Positions 52,543 through 61,172 of a stretch of 64,000 nt of DNA are shown piece after piece. The notes beneath the pieces were generated by a model. The model was not told the origin of the DNA. It ran no database searches and saw only the letters and a list, made by a program, of their open reading frames with translations. This stretch comes from Bacteroidales bacterium (GTDB lineage Bacteria > Bacteroidota > Bacteroidia > Bacteroidales > CAIWKO01): NCBI GenBank assembly GCA_023228145.1, contig JALOBU010000007.1, positions 70,663 to 134,662 of the forward strand, read 5' to 3'. The first letter of the stretch is position 1. Every line of letters begins with the position of its first letter. A program made the position numbers and the translations under genes.

Positions 52543-52898
52543 GTTATATAAATTATTTTCATACAACAATATCGTATTCTTTTTATAAAAATCATTATAA
52601 GTATTTATTAAGCGTTTTAAATAAGCCAATAACGCATTTTTATAAATGCTCATATTCGCCTAATATTAAAAAACAAAATTTTTTTTAAACTATTTTCCAG
52701 AATAGCTACTAAACAAAATTTTTGCGGTAGCATTTTTACGTTTATTTACGGATAATTTACGGATATGCGTTAAAAGCCGTAAAAAATATTTACACATAAA
52801 TAATAGTGGAAATAATATAGTTTTTCATTAGTCATTATTTGGCAATAATGCTAATACGCGTTAACAATTTTAGTATTTTAGGGGTTTATTTCAGTAAA
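52543..52898. other. AT-rich gap at the left side of the restriction-modification locus
   Basis: In 356 bases I find no gene. There is a stretch with several TTTACGG-type repeats near 52736-52790 (TTTACG, TTTACGG, GCCGTAAA), which include short inverted copies, but no clear attachment site or promoter. The frame of hsdR is open back to an ATG-rich start at 52839; I prefer the ATG at 52899. Confidence 0.4.
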
Positions 52899-55667
52899 AT
52901 GTCTCAGGATATTAACCAGAACCCCGAACAAAAAGCCCGCGACAATATTGATAAGCAGTTGATCGCCTGTGGGTGGGTTGTTCAAAACAAGGAACAACTA
53001 AACCTTGGTGCGGGTATTGGTGTGGCCGTACGTGAGTATCTTACCGATGTCGGGCCGGCTGATTATGTGCTGTTTGTTGACCGCAAGCCTGTTGGTATCA
53101 TAGAAGCCAAACGTGATGAAGAAGGAGTGCGGCTTACCACTGTTGAGGACCAGTCAACAGATTATGCTACCAGCAAATTGAAACACCTGAATAACGATCC
53201 CCTGCCCTACGTTTACGAAAGCACCGGAGAGTTAACACGCTTTACCGATTATACTGATCCAAAGCCCCGCTCCCGCCCTGTTTTTACATTTTTCAAGCCT
53301 GAAACCTTTCGCGAATGGCAACGAAAACCGGAATCTTTGAGGAAAAGGCTGTTTAATCTCCCTGTTTTGCCAACTAATGGATTACGTGACTGCCAGATAA
53401 AAGCTATTACCGACCTTGACCAATCATTTAAAGAAAACAGGCCAAAGGCGCTGATTCAGATGGCTACGGGTTCGGGAAAAACCTTTACAGCCATTACATT
53501 TATCTACCGCCTGCTGAAATTTTGTGATGCCAAACGGATACTTTTTTTAGTTGACACAAAAAATCTTGGCGAACAAGCCGAACAGGAATTCATGGCTTAT
53601 GTCCCTTCCGATGACAACAGGAAATTCACAGAATTATATAATGTTCAACGATTACGGTCTTCATATGTAGCAACCGACAGTCAGGTATGCATCAGCACCA
53701 TACAGCGTTTGTATTCCATTTTAAAAGAGGAAGAACTCGACGAAAGCGCAGAAGAAACCAACCCGGGCGAAATACAATGGGGAAAACGCGAACCTGTTCC
53801 AGTGGCATATAATGAAAAAGTCCCCCTCGAATTTTTTGATTTTATCGTGATCGACGAATGTCACCGCAGCATTTACAACTTGTGGAAACAGGTACTCGAT
53901 TATTTTGATGCATTTCTGATCGGCCTAACGGCAACACCAGATAACCGCACCTTTGGATTTTTCAATCAGAATATCGTAAGCGAATACACTCACGAGCAAG
54001 CCGTGGTTGACGGTGTAAATGTGGGTTTTAACGTATATCTTATTGAAACCGCCATCTCAAAAAAAGGTGGCGCTGTATGGAAAGGCGAATATGTTGATCT
54101 CCGCGAAAAGCTAACCCGACGTAAACGCTGGGAACAACTGGATGAAGATGTGGTATATTCGGCAAAACAGCTCGACAATGCTGTAGTAAATCCGAATCAG
54201 ATAAGGGAAATTATCAGGACATTTAAAGAACGTTTGCCTGAAATTTTTCCGTACCGGGATGAAGTCCCAAAAACCCTCATCTTTGCGAAGACCGACAGCC
54301 ATGCCGATGATATTATTCAAATAGCAAGGGAAGAATTTGCCGAAGAAAACCGTTTCTGCAAAAAGATAACTTATAATTCTGATGACCCCAAATCGGTGCT
54401 GGCACAATTCCGCAACGATTACTATCCGCGCATAGCCGTCACCGTTGACATGATCGCTACCGGTACCGATGTAAAACCATTGGAGTGCCTGCTTTTTATG
54501 AGGGATGTTAAAAGCCGTAATTATTTTGAACAGATGAAAGGCCGCGGCACACGTGTGATTGATCTGGACGACCTGAAAAAAGTAACGCCATCGGCGCAAT
54601 ACACTAAAGACCATTTTGTAATTGTTGATGCGGTTGGAGTAACTAAATCACTTAAAACGGACAGCCGCCCTCTGGAGAAAAAACCGGGTATTCCGCTGAA
54701 AGATCTGCTCATGGCAATAACTGTTGGCGCACGTGATGAAGAATTATTTTCTTCTTTGGCAAACCGGCTGATACGGTTGGACAAACAAATATCCGAAACT
54801 GAAAAAACAAAGTTTGCAGAAAAAGCACAAGGTAAATCCATTAGCCAGGTTGCAAAAGAGTTGTTGAATGCCTACAATCCGGACATTTTAGAAGAAATCA
54901 GCGATAACATTTTAAAAAATAATCCTGCGGCTACATCTAACGAAATTGAAACCGCCGTCAATAATGCTCAATCCGAAATGATTGAACAAGCCGCCTGCAC
55001 GTTCCACGGGGAATTGAACACATACATTGAAAATGTCCGCAAGGCACATGAACAGGTGATTGATATTATCAATCCCGACAAGCTTGAGTTTGCGGGTTGG
55101 GAAGAGCAATCAGCCGAACATGCAAATAAAATTATCAGCGATTTTAAGTCATACATTGAAGCCAACAAAGAAGAAATAACTGCTCTGCAGATATTTTACG
55201 GACAGCCATACCGCCGCCGTGAACTGACCTATAAAATGATTAAAGAACTACTTGAGCAATTAAAGGCAGACAAACCGGCCATGGCGCCAATGAAAGTCTG
55301 GCACGCTTACGCCGCCATTGAACAAACAAACGGCTCGCCCAAAAACGATCTGATTGCATTGGTATCGCTGGTGCGCAGGGTTTGCGAACTCGACAGCACG
55401 CTGACACCTTATGATAAAACCGTGGATAAGAATTTCCAGGACTGGGTATGGAAAAAACATTCCGGCGCCGGAGAAAAATTTAATGAAGATCAAATGCAAT
55501 GGCTACGAATGATAAAAGATTATGTGGCTACATCATTTCATATTGCAAAGGATGATTTTGACCTCAGCCCGTTTAATGCCCTGGGCGGACTGGGAAAGAT
55601 GTGGCAGTTGTTTGGAGATAAGACAGAAGAAATTATTAATGAATTAAATGAAATATTAGCAGCATAG
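52899..55667 (+). CDS. hsdR: Type I restriction enzyme R subunit
   Basis: From the ATG at 52899 the protein has 922 residues. The N-terminal nuclease domain shows the D...ExK pattern (GPADYVLFVD and IIEAK). The helicase part has Walker A ATGSGKT, DECHRS as Walker B, TATP as motif III and GRGTR as motif VI. The C-terminal part is helical and binds the methylase complex. It cuts unmodified DNA after ATP-driven translocation. It is shorter than EcoKI HsdR but normal for the Bacteroidota branch. The gene appears richer in G+C than the DNA before 52.6 kb, suggesting transfer. Confidence 0.93.
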   Translation: MSQDINQNPEQKARDNIDKQLIACGWVVQNKEQLNLGAGIGVAVREYLTDVGPADYVLFVDRKPVGIIEAKRDEEGVRLTTVEDQSTDYATSKLKHLNNDPLPYVYESTGELTRFTDYTDPKPRSRPVFTFFKPETFREWQRKPESLRKRLFNLPVLPTNGLRDCQIKAITDLDQSFKENRPKALIQMATGSGKTFTAITFIYRLLKFCDAKRILFLVDTKNLGEQAEQEFMAYVPSDDNRKFTELYNVQRLRSSYVATDSQVCISTIQRLYSILKEEELDESAEETNPGEIQWGKREPVPVAYNEKVPLEFFDFIVIDECHRSIYNLWKQVLDYFDAFLIGLTATPDNRTFGFFNQNIVSEYTHEQAVVDGVNVGFNVYLIETAISKKGGAVWKGEYVDLREKLTRRKRWEQLDEDVVYSAKQLDNAVVNPNQIREIIRTFKERLPEIFPYRDEVPKTLIFAKTDSHADDIIQIAREEFAEENRFCKKITYNSDDPKSVLAQFRNDYYPRIAVTVDMIATGTDVKPLECLLFMRDVKSRNYFEQMKGRGTRVIDLDDLKKVTPSAQYTKDHFVIVDAVGVTKSLKTDSRPLEKKPGIPLKDLLMAITVGARDEELFSSLANRLIRLDKQISETEKTKFAEKAQGKSISQVAKELLNAYNPDILEEISDNILKNNPAATSNEIETAVNNAQSEMIEQAACTFHGELNTYIENVRKAHEQVIDIINPDKLEFAGWEEQSAEHANKIISDFKSYIEANKEEITALQIFYGQPYRRRELTYKMIKELLEQLKADKPAMAPMKVWHAYAAIEQTNGSPKNDLIALVSLVRRVCELDSTLTPYDKTVDKNFQDWVWKKHSGAGEKFNEDQMQWLRMIKDYVATSFHIAKDDFDLSPFNALGGLGKMWQLFGDKTEEIINELNEILAA

Positions 55668-55693
55668 AATCGGGCATTTCGGCTGCGGAGTAA

Positions 55694-55785
55694 CGGGCGT
55701 TTCGACTGCGCTCAACGCCCGGAGGGGGAAGAACGGTGGTTGAGCCGTACCATGAGCGAAGTCGAAGGGTACGCCGAAACCACCG
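55694..55785. repeat. Two hairpins between hsdR and the GIY-YIG gene
   Basis: CGGGCGTT at 55694-55701 pairs with AACGCCCG at 55714-55721. A second, longer hairpin pairs CGGTGGTT and GCCGTACC (55734-55750) with GGTACGCC and AACCACCG (up to 55785). They lie 27 bases after hsdR and 18 bases before the GIY-YIG start. This G+C-rich, hairpin-forming sequence differs from its surroundings and resembles dispersed palindromic repeats often seen in Bacteroidota genomes. Confidence 0.7.
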
Positions 55786-55802
55786 CAACTAATAAATAGA
55801 AA

Positions 55803-56267
55803 ATGAAAGGATACATGTACATACTGCTTTGTTCTAACGGAAAATATTACACCGGAAGTACCAAAGACCTCGAAAAACGCTGGCAGGAACATCTGAGTGG
55901 AAATGGAGCAAACTTTACAAAAAAATATCCTCCTGTAAAACTGGTTTATTACGAGGAATATGACAGGATTGATAACGCTTTCTATCGTGAAAAACAGGTT
56001 CAGGGCTGGGGCAGGAAAAAGAAAGAGGCGTTGATTAACGGCAACTTTGATGATTTACCTCAACTGGCTAAAAAAGTATTTCTGAAAAATTCGCTCTCTT
56101 CGATACGATTGCTGCGCAATCACAACAAATCGCTCTCTTCGGTACAATTGCTGCGCAATCACTCAGAGAGCGATGAAGAAAACGGGGCGTTGAGTGTTTC
56201 CGACAACGGAGGAAACGTATCGAAACGCCCCAATGAAAAGATAAAAAATATTGAACAAACTAAATAA
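55803..56267 (+). CDS. GIY-YIG nuclease domain protein
   Basis: This 154-residue protein begins MKGYMYILLCSNGKYYTGST, the GIY-YIG motif in its YxYILxC...YYTG form, with Arg in EKRW, a conserved Glu in FYREKQ and Asn in INGNF. The domain (about 1-90) is of the UvrC N-terminal/URI type often found alone in Bacteroidota. The last 60 residues are encoded by a hairpin-rich DNA repeat and contain two LSS-LLRNH units, so they look like run-on of the repeat rather than a folded domain. It sits between hsdR and hsdS, an unusual place. Confidence 0.85.
   Translation: MKGYMYILLCSNGKYYTGSTKDLEKRWQEHLSGNGANFTKKYPPVKLVYYEEYDRIDNAFYREKQVQGWGRKKKEALINGNFDDLPQLAKKVFLKNSLSSIRLLRNHNKSLSSVQLLRNHSESDEENGALSVSDNGGNVSKRPNEKIKNIEQTK
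56091..56238. repeat. Hairpin-rich repeat, copy 1 (inside the GIY-YIG 3-prime end)
   Basis: About 148 bases are repeated with few changes 249 bases downstream. Internal structure: TCGCTCTCT (56130-56138) pairs with AGAGAGCGA (56165-56173) around a palindromic ATTGCTGCGCAAT, and GGGGCGTT (56184-56191) pairs with AACGCCCC (56224-56231). The repeat also holds a shorter internal duplication of the TCGCTCTCTTCG...GCGCAATC unit. Confidence 0.85.
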
Positions 56268-56339
56268 TTCACAAAGAGCTGATAGAAACATTTTTTAAAT
56301 TTGCTTTCTCCGATACAATTGCAAGGTAACTACAACAAT

Positions 56340-56487
56340 TCGCTCTCTTCGGTACGATTGCTTCGCAATCACGACAAATCGCTCTCTTCGGTACAATTGC
56401 TGCGCAACCACTCAGAGAGCGATGAAGAAAACGGGGCGTTGAGTGTTTCCGACGAAGAAGGAAACATACCGAAACGCCCCAATGAAG
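56340..56487. repeat. Hairpin-rich repeat, copy 2 (just before hsdS)
   Basis: This second copy of the 148-base element ends 10 bases before the hsdS ATG. The two stem pairs are kept (for example GGGGCGTT at 56433-56440 with AACGCCCC). A degenerate third unit starts near 56302. An ORF across this copy (56301-56501) would encode the same LLRNH-type peptide as the GIY-YIG tail and is probably not a gene. Confidence 0.85.
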
Positions 56488-56497
56488 AAAAAAAAGC

Positions 56498-57757
56498 ATG
56501 AGTAAACTAAACAACATCCCCAAACACTGGCAAGTAAAAAAACTTGGAGAGTATGTCGTTTCTGTGAAAGGAAAGAAACCCAAACGAATTTCAAAAGTAA
56601 AAACAAAAGAATGTTCTATTCCTTATGTTAATATCAAAGCATTCGAAAAAAATGTAATTGATGAATACACTGATGGTGTTGGTTGTGTTCTTTGCGAAAA
56701 GGATGATTTTTTAATGGTTTGGGACGGCTCTCGATCGGGTTTTGTCGGTAAATCAATAAAAGGTGCGTTAGGAAGCACCTTAGTTAAATTAAATTTCCCA
56801 GACATCAATAATGACTATGCTTATTATTTTTTACAATCTAAGTTTATTGAAATAAATACAAGAGCAAAAGGTGTTGGCATCCCTCATGTTGATCCTAATT
56901 TACTTTGGAATTATGAATTACTAATTCCACCAAAAGAAACCCAACAACTCATCGTCTCCAAAATCGAAGAGCTTTTTAGTGAGTTGGACAAAGGTGTCGA
57001 GAGCTTAAAAACCGCACAACAACAATTAAAAGTTTACCGGCAGAGTTTGCTGAAATGGGCGTTTGAAGGAAAACTTACGAAGTCAGAATTTAGAAGTCAG
57101 AATTCAGAATTGGCAATGGCTGCCGAAGGAAAAGAAAAATACAGGAACGGTGAGTTGCCGGAGGGGTGGAGAATGAAAAAACTAAGTGAACTTTCAGTGC
57201 TTGTTTCAGATGGAGACCATTTGCCACCACCAAAATCTGAAAGCGGTATTCCGTTTATTACAATCTCAAATATAAAAAATAATACTATTGACTTTTCTCA
57301 AACTATGTTTATGACAGAAAAGTATTACAATGAGTTAAAAGAAAGCAGAAAACCTATAAAAGGGGATATTTTATATAGTGTTACGGGTTCTTTTGGTATT
57401 CCTGTATTAATAAATTTTGATAAAAAGTTTTGTTTTCAAAGACACATCGGTTTAATACGCCCTCAAAAATCAACAAATACCAAATGGCTTTTTTATATTT
57501 TACAATCACCTCAAATTTTTAAACAAGCTACAGAAACAGCAACAGGAACGGCACAAAAAACTGTCGCGTTAAAATCATTGAGAAATTTTGATATTCCTCT
57601 TCCGCCGATCTCTGATCAACAGCTAATCGTATCTGAATTAGAAAGCAAACTCACCGTTTGCGACAAAATTGAAGAAACCATAAATAACGGCTTGCAGCAA
57701 AGCGAGGGGCTGCGACAAAGTATATTGAAACAAGCATTTGAAGGAAGATTAGTATAA
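56498..57757 (+). CDS. hsdS: Type I restriction-modification specificity subunit
   Basis: This 419-residue protein has two target-recognition domains (about 1-150 and 215-370), each opened by an IPKHW/LPEGW motif, and two conserved helical spacers ending LLKWAFEGKLT (about 190) and ILKQAFEGRLV (C-terminus). It recognises the two halves of the DNA site for HsdM and HsdR. The linker between the halves is coded by a small AGTCAGAATT-type repeat (57081-57108) that could change spacer length by slippage. Its start abuts repeat copy 2. Confidence 0.93.
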   Translation: MSKLNNIPKHWQVKKLGEYVVSVKGKKPKRISKVKTKECSIPYVNIKAFEKNVIDEYTDGVGCVLCEKDDFLMVWDGSRSGFVGKSIKGALGSTLVKLNFPDINNDYAYYFLQSKFIEINTRAKGVGIPHVDPNLLWNYELLIPPKETQQLIVSKIEELFSELDKGVESLKTAQQQLKVYRQSLLKWAFEGKLTKSEFRSQNSELAMAAEGKEKYRNGELPEGWRMKKLSELSVLVSDGDHLPPPKSESGIPFITISNIKNNTIDFSQTMFMTEKYYNELKESRKPIKGDILYSVTGSFGIPVLINFDKKFCFQRHIGLIRPQKSTNTKWLFYILQSPQIFKQATETATGTAQKTVALKSLRNFDIPLPPISDQQLIVSELESKLTVCDKIEETINNGLQQSEGLRQSILKQAFEGRLV

Positions 57758-57787
57758 TTTTGGATTAAGTAAAAAACAGGTTGTAAA

Positions 57788-59314
57788 ATGAACATTGACA
57801 GAGTTAGACGACTACTAAAGCAAAAAGAAAACATACGCCTTGAATTTAAGGAGGCAAAAACTGCGCTACCAGAAAACTTATTTGAAACCATTTGTGCCAT
57901 GCTCAACCGCGATGGCGGTGATATTATTTTAGGTGCTGATGATAATGGCAATATCAGGGGTGTTGAGCAATCAAAAATGTCAACCATAGTAACCAATCTG
58001 GTTAATCTCTCCAACAATCCAAAAAAACTTGACCCTCCGTTTATTCTGTTTCCTCAAACCCACCAAATTGAAGACAAATGGTTAATTCAGGTTCAGGTTC
58101 CTGCCAGCTCGCAGGTACATAAAACTGCCAACATTGTTTTTGACCGGAGTAATGATGGGGATTTCAAGGTCAATCAAGCCCATCAAATAGCAGAAATATA
58201 CAACAGAAAGCGTATTTTTTATACTGAAGGAATCATATATCCCGCATTGCGGTTTGACGATTTCAAGGCAGAATTATTTCCTAAAATCAGAAATCTGATA
58301 CATAGTAACAAGGCTGATCATCCATGGCTTGCCTTAAACGACCAACAGTTGCTTGAAAAGGCAGGTTTATGGAAACGTGATTATCAAACAGGACAGGAAG
58401 GTTATACCTTAGCCGCAGCTTTATCTTTCGGCAAAGATGACGTAATTCAACAGATTTTACCACATTATAAAATTGATGCTTTAGTCCGGATTAAAAACAC
58501 AGAACGATATGACGACCGGGAATATATCCAGACGAATCTGATTGAAGCTTACGAAAAACTAATGGATTTTGTAAGTAAACATTTGCCGGATAAGTTTTAC
58601 ATGGAAGGCGATCAACGAGTTAGTCTCCGTACAAAAATTTTCCGTGAAATTGTTGCCAACCTGATTGTACACAGGGAATATACCAATGCATTACCTGCCA
58701 GATTTATCATATATAAAGACAGGGTAGAAACTGAGAATGCTAATAATCCTAACGGGGAAGGCCTTATCTCAGTTGATGATTTTGCTCCATATCCCAAAAA
58801 CCCGCTTATTGCCAAATTTTTCATTCAGCTTGGCCGTGTTGATGAACTGGGTTCGGGCGTAATGAATGTGAATGAATTTATTAACGAATATGCTCCTGGT
58901 AAAAAACCACAGTTTATAGAAGGTAATGTATTTAAAACTATTGTTCCTGTGAATATCACATTGGTTGACGGTGCAGTTGAGGGAGTAGTTGAGGGAGTAG
59001 TTGAGGGAGCAGTTGAGGGAGCAAATGATGCTGTAAGTGATGCTGTAAATGATGCTATAAGTGATGGTGTAAATGATGGTGTAAATGATGGTGTAAATGA
59101 TGGTGTAAGGGCAGAAATCATAAGAGTTTTTAATTTAATTCTTAATAATGAAGGAGTTAACACAATTGATATCGTTTCAAGAATAGGTAAATCAAAACCA
59201 ACTGTTGAGAGATATTTGAGAATAGCTAAAAAACTGAGGCTTATTGAATTTAAGGGTGCTCCGAGAACGGGCGGCTATTATATAACAGAGAAAATGAAAG
59301 CAAAATTGAAATGA
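57788..59314 (+). CDS. AlbA_2 (Schlafen-like) domain protein with winged-helix C-terminus
   Basis: The protein has 508 residues. The N-terminal domain (about 1-120, RLEFKEAKTALPENL and GGDIILGADDNGNI) is the AlbA_2 or divergent AAA-4 nucleic-acid/nucleotide-binding domain of COG2865. The middle part has an HATPase-like EIVANLIVHREY segment. A linker of 4-residue repeats (EGVV/EGAV, then DAVS/DGVN) spans about 398-441, followed by a helix-turn-helix domain. Similar proteins are common inside type I restriction loci, where they may act as regulators or defence accessories. It overlaps hsdM by 4 bases. Confidence 0.83.
   Translation: MNIDRVRRLLKQKENIRLEFKEAKTALPENLFETICAMLNRDGGDIILGADDNGNIRGVEQSKMSTIVTNLVNLSNNPKKLDPPFILFPQTHQIEDKWLIQVQVPASSQVHKTANIVFDRSNDGDFKVNQAHQIAEIYNRKRIFYTEGIIYPALRFDDFKAELFPKIRNLIHSNKADHPWLALNDQQLLEKAGLWKRDYQTGQEGYTLAAALSFGKDDVIQQILPHYKIDALVRIKNTERYDDREYIQTNLIEAYEKLMDFVSKHLPDKFYMEGDQRVSLRTKIFREIVANLIVHREYTNALPARFIIYKDRVETENANNPNGEGLISVDDFAPYPKNPLIAKFFIQLGRVDELGSGVMNVNEFINEYAPGKKPQFIEGNVFKTIVPVNITLVDGAVEGVVEGVVEGAVEGANDAVSDAVNDAISDGVNDGVNDGVNDGVRAEIIRVFNLILNNEGVNTIDIVSRIGKSKPTVERYLRIAKKLRLIEFKGAPRTGGYYITEKMKAKLK
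58976..59108 (+). repeat. 12-base coding tandem repeat in the AlbA_2 gene
   Basis: About eleven 12-base units code for the four-residue repeats: first GTTGAGGGAGYA (VEG-V/A), then GATGSTGTAARTG-like units (ND/SD-A/G-V). Units near the end are identical, which favours slippage. Because 12 is a multiple of three, length changes alter the linker and not the frame. Confidence 0.85.
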
Positions 59315-60801
59315 CAACAAACGCAATAATCTCAAAAGTCTGGTCCTTCTGCAACACCCTCCGAGATGATGGTGTGAGTTATGGCGATTACCTTGAACAA
59401 CTAACTTATCTGCTTTTTCTGAAAATGGCGGATGAATATTCCAAACCACCTTATAAAAGAAAACTACCGATACCCAAAGAATATGCCTGGGAAAGTTTAG
59501 TGGAAAAACGAGGTGCCGAACTGGAATCACATTACACAAAACTATTGCGCGAACTTGGCAAAGAAAAAGGAATACTTGGACAGATATTTACCAAAAGCCA
59601 GAACAAAATTCAGGATCCAGCCAAGCTATACAAGCTCATTGACATGATAGACAAAGAGAACTGGGTAATGATGGGCGCAGATGTGAAAGGCGATATTTAT
59701 GAAGGACTGTTAGAGAAAAATGCCGAAGATACCAAGAGCGGCGCCGGGCAATATTTTACGCCCCGTGCGCTGATCCGTGCCATGGTGGAATGCCTGCAAC
59801 CCGAACCAAAGAAAACCATTTCCGATCCTGCCTGTGGCACCGGTGGTTTTTTTCTGGCAGCTTATGATTTTCTGGTAAAAAACCATGACCTTGATAAAGA
59901 TCAAAAGGAATTTCTGAAATTCAAAACCTTTACCGGCAACGAAATTGTGGCCAACACCCGCCGTCTCGCATTGATGAACCTCTTTCTGCACAACATCGGC
60001 GATATAGACAGCGAAAATTTTATTTCCTCAGCGGATTCTTTGGTTGCCGATCCCGGAACGCGGGTAGATTATGTGCTTACCAACCCTCCTTTCGGTAAAA
60101 AAAGCAGTATGACCTTCACCAACGAAGAAGGCGAACAGGAAAAAGAAGACCTCACATACAACCGCCAGGACTTTTGGGCAAGCACGAGCAACAAACAATT
60201 GAATTTTGTTCAGCATATAAAGACATTATTGAAGACTACCGGCAAGGCAGCCGTTGTTGTCCCCGACAATGTGCTGTTTGAGGGTGGCGCCGGGGAGACT
60301 GTCCGCAAAAAATTACTGGAGACAACCGACCTGCATACCATTTTGCGCCTGCCTACCGGTATTTTTTATGCGCAGGGTGTCAAAGCAAATGTACTATTCT
60401 TCGATGCCAAGCCTGCTGCAAAAAATCCGTGGACAAAAGAGGTCTGGTTTTATGATTACAGAACCAACATTCATCACACGTTAAAGAAAAATCCGCTCAA
60501 GTTGGATGATCTGACGGACTTTATCAAGTGCTATAATCCAAAAAACAGGTTCAAAAGAAAAGAGACATGGAATGCAGACACAAACCCTGAAGGCCGCTGG
60601 CGCAAATTCACTTACGATGATATCATAAATCGTGATAAAACCAGTCTTGACATCACCTGGATCAAAGATAAATCACTCGCCGACCTTGATAATTTACCCG
60701 ATCCGGATGTTTTGGCCATGGAAATCATCGAAAATCTTGAAGCCGGGCTTGAAAGTTTCCGGGAAATTGCCAACTGCTTAAATAAAAAGGATAATGTATG
60801 A
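59311..60801 (+). CDS. hsdM: Type I restriction-modification DNA N6-adenine methyltransferase
   Basis: The protein has 496 residues with an N-terminal helical domain (about 1-145), the SAM-binding motif DPACGTGGFFLAA near 173-185 and the catalytic NPPFGKKS near 255-262. It methylates adenines in the sequence defined by HsdS and forms the core of the restriction complex. The gene order R-S-M with two inserted genes is unusual, since hsdM normally precedes hsdS. A terminator follows about 70 bases downstream. Confidence 0.94.
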   Translation: MTTNAIISKVWSFCNTLRDDGVSYGDYLEQLTYLLFLKMADEYSKPPYKRKLPIPKEYAWESLVEKRGAELESHYTKLLRELGKEKGILGQIFTKSQNKIQDPAKLYKLIDMIDKENWVMMGADVKGDIYEGLLEKNAEDTKSGAGQYFTPRALIRAMVECLQPEPKKTISDPACGTGGFFLAAYDFLVKNHDLDKDQKEFLKFKTFTGNEIVANTRRLALMNLFLHNIGDIDSENFISSADSLVADPGTRVDYVLTNPPFGKKSSMTFTNEEGEQEKEDLTYNRQDFWASTSNKQLNFVQHIKTLLKTTGKAAVVVPDNVLFEGGAGETVRKKLLETTDLHTILRLPTGIFYAQGVKANVLFFDAKPAAKNPWTKEVWFYDYRTNIHHTLKKNPLKLDDLTDFIKCYNPKNRFKRKETWNADTNPEGRWRKFTYDDIINRDKTSLDITWIKDKSLADLDNLPDPDVLAMEIIENLEAGLESFREIANCLNKKDNV

Positions 60802-61172
60802 TCTCGGAAGGAATATTTCTTTGTTTAACAGGAACTACATTCCATTATTTTGCAGGGTTACAATTATGCAAAAAAAGAACCTGTTGTCAGGTTCTTTTTC
60901 ATCCTAGTAAGAAACAGGGGCAATTTTTTTAAAAATCAGGAATAAAATCGTTGGTTTATTCGTTGTAACTATCTGATTTTCAATACACTTTTGAGGTACC
61001 AAGCGGACATCATTTATTTTATTAGTTTTTAATCAGATTTTATTCAAGCACTTGTTCAAACAACTATTCTGAGTGTATTTTATCAATTTAATTGTATTAT
61101 TATTTTATTAAATTTTTATTATATTTGTGCAAAAAGTTCTACGATTATTCTACAAATGCAAAAACAATATAT
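60802..61172. other. Intergenic region between hsdM and the recombinase
   Basis: These 371 bases hold the terminator at 60871-60899 and a TATATTTG -7 element at 61120-61127 with a TTG at 61092-61094 (25 bases between, a little long), about 45 bases before the recombinase ATG at 61173. No gene is seen. An attachment site could lie here but none was identified. Confidence 0.5.
60871..60899 (+). terminator. Rho-independent terminator of the hsd operon
   Basis: AAAAAGAACCTG pairs with CAGGTTCTTTTT around a TTGT loop. A perfect stem ending in a T-run about 70 bases after hsdM makes this a strong terminator; the A-rich left arm suggests it may also work on the minus strand. Confidence 0.85.

Noticed and set aside
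54111..54614. 167-codon open frame on the minus strand in hsdR
   Set aside because: It is antisense to the helicase part of hsdR; the sense frame shows conserved helicase motifs, so this is a shadow.
56301..56501. 66-codon frame before hsdS with the LLRNH peptide repeat
   Set aside because: It is generated by repeat copy 2, lacks a domain of its own and starts at a weak position. It is better seen as repeat DNA than as a gene.
58976..59108. CRISPR-like array
   Set aside because: The units are 12 bases, directly adjacent, without spacers, and in frame inside a protein-coding gene.
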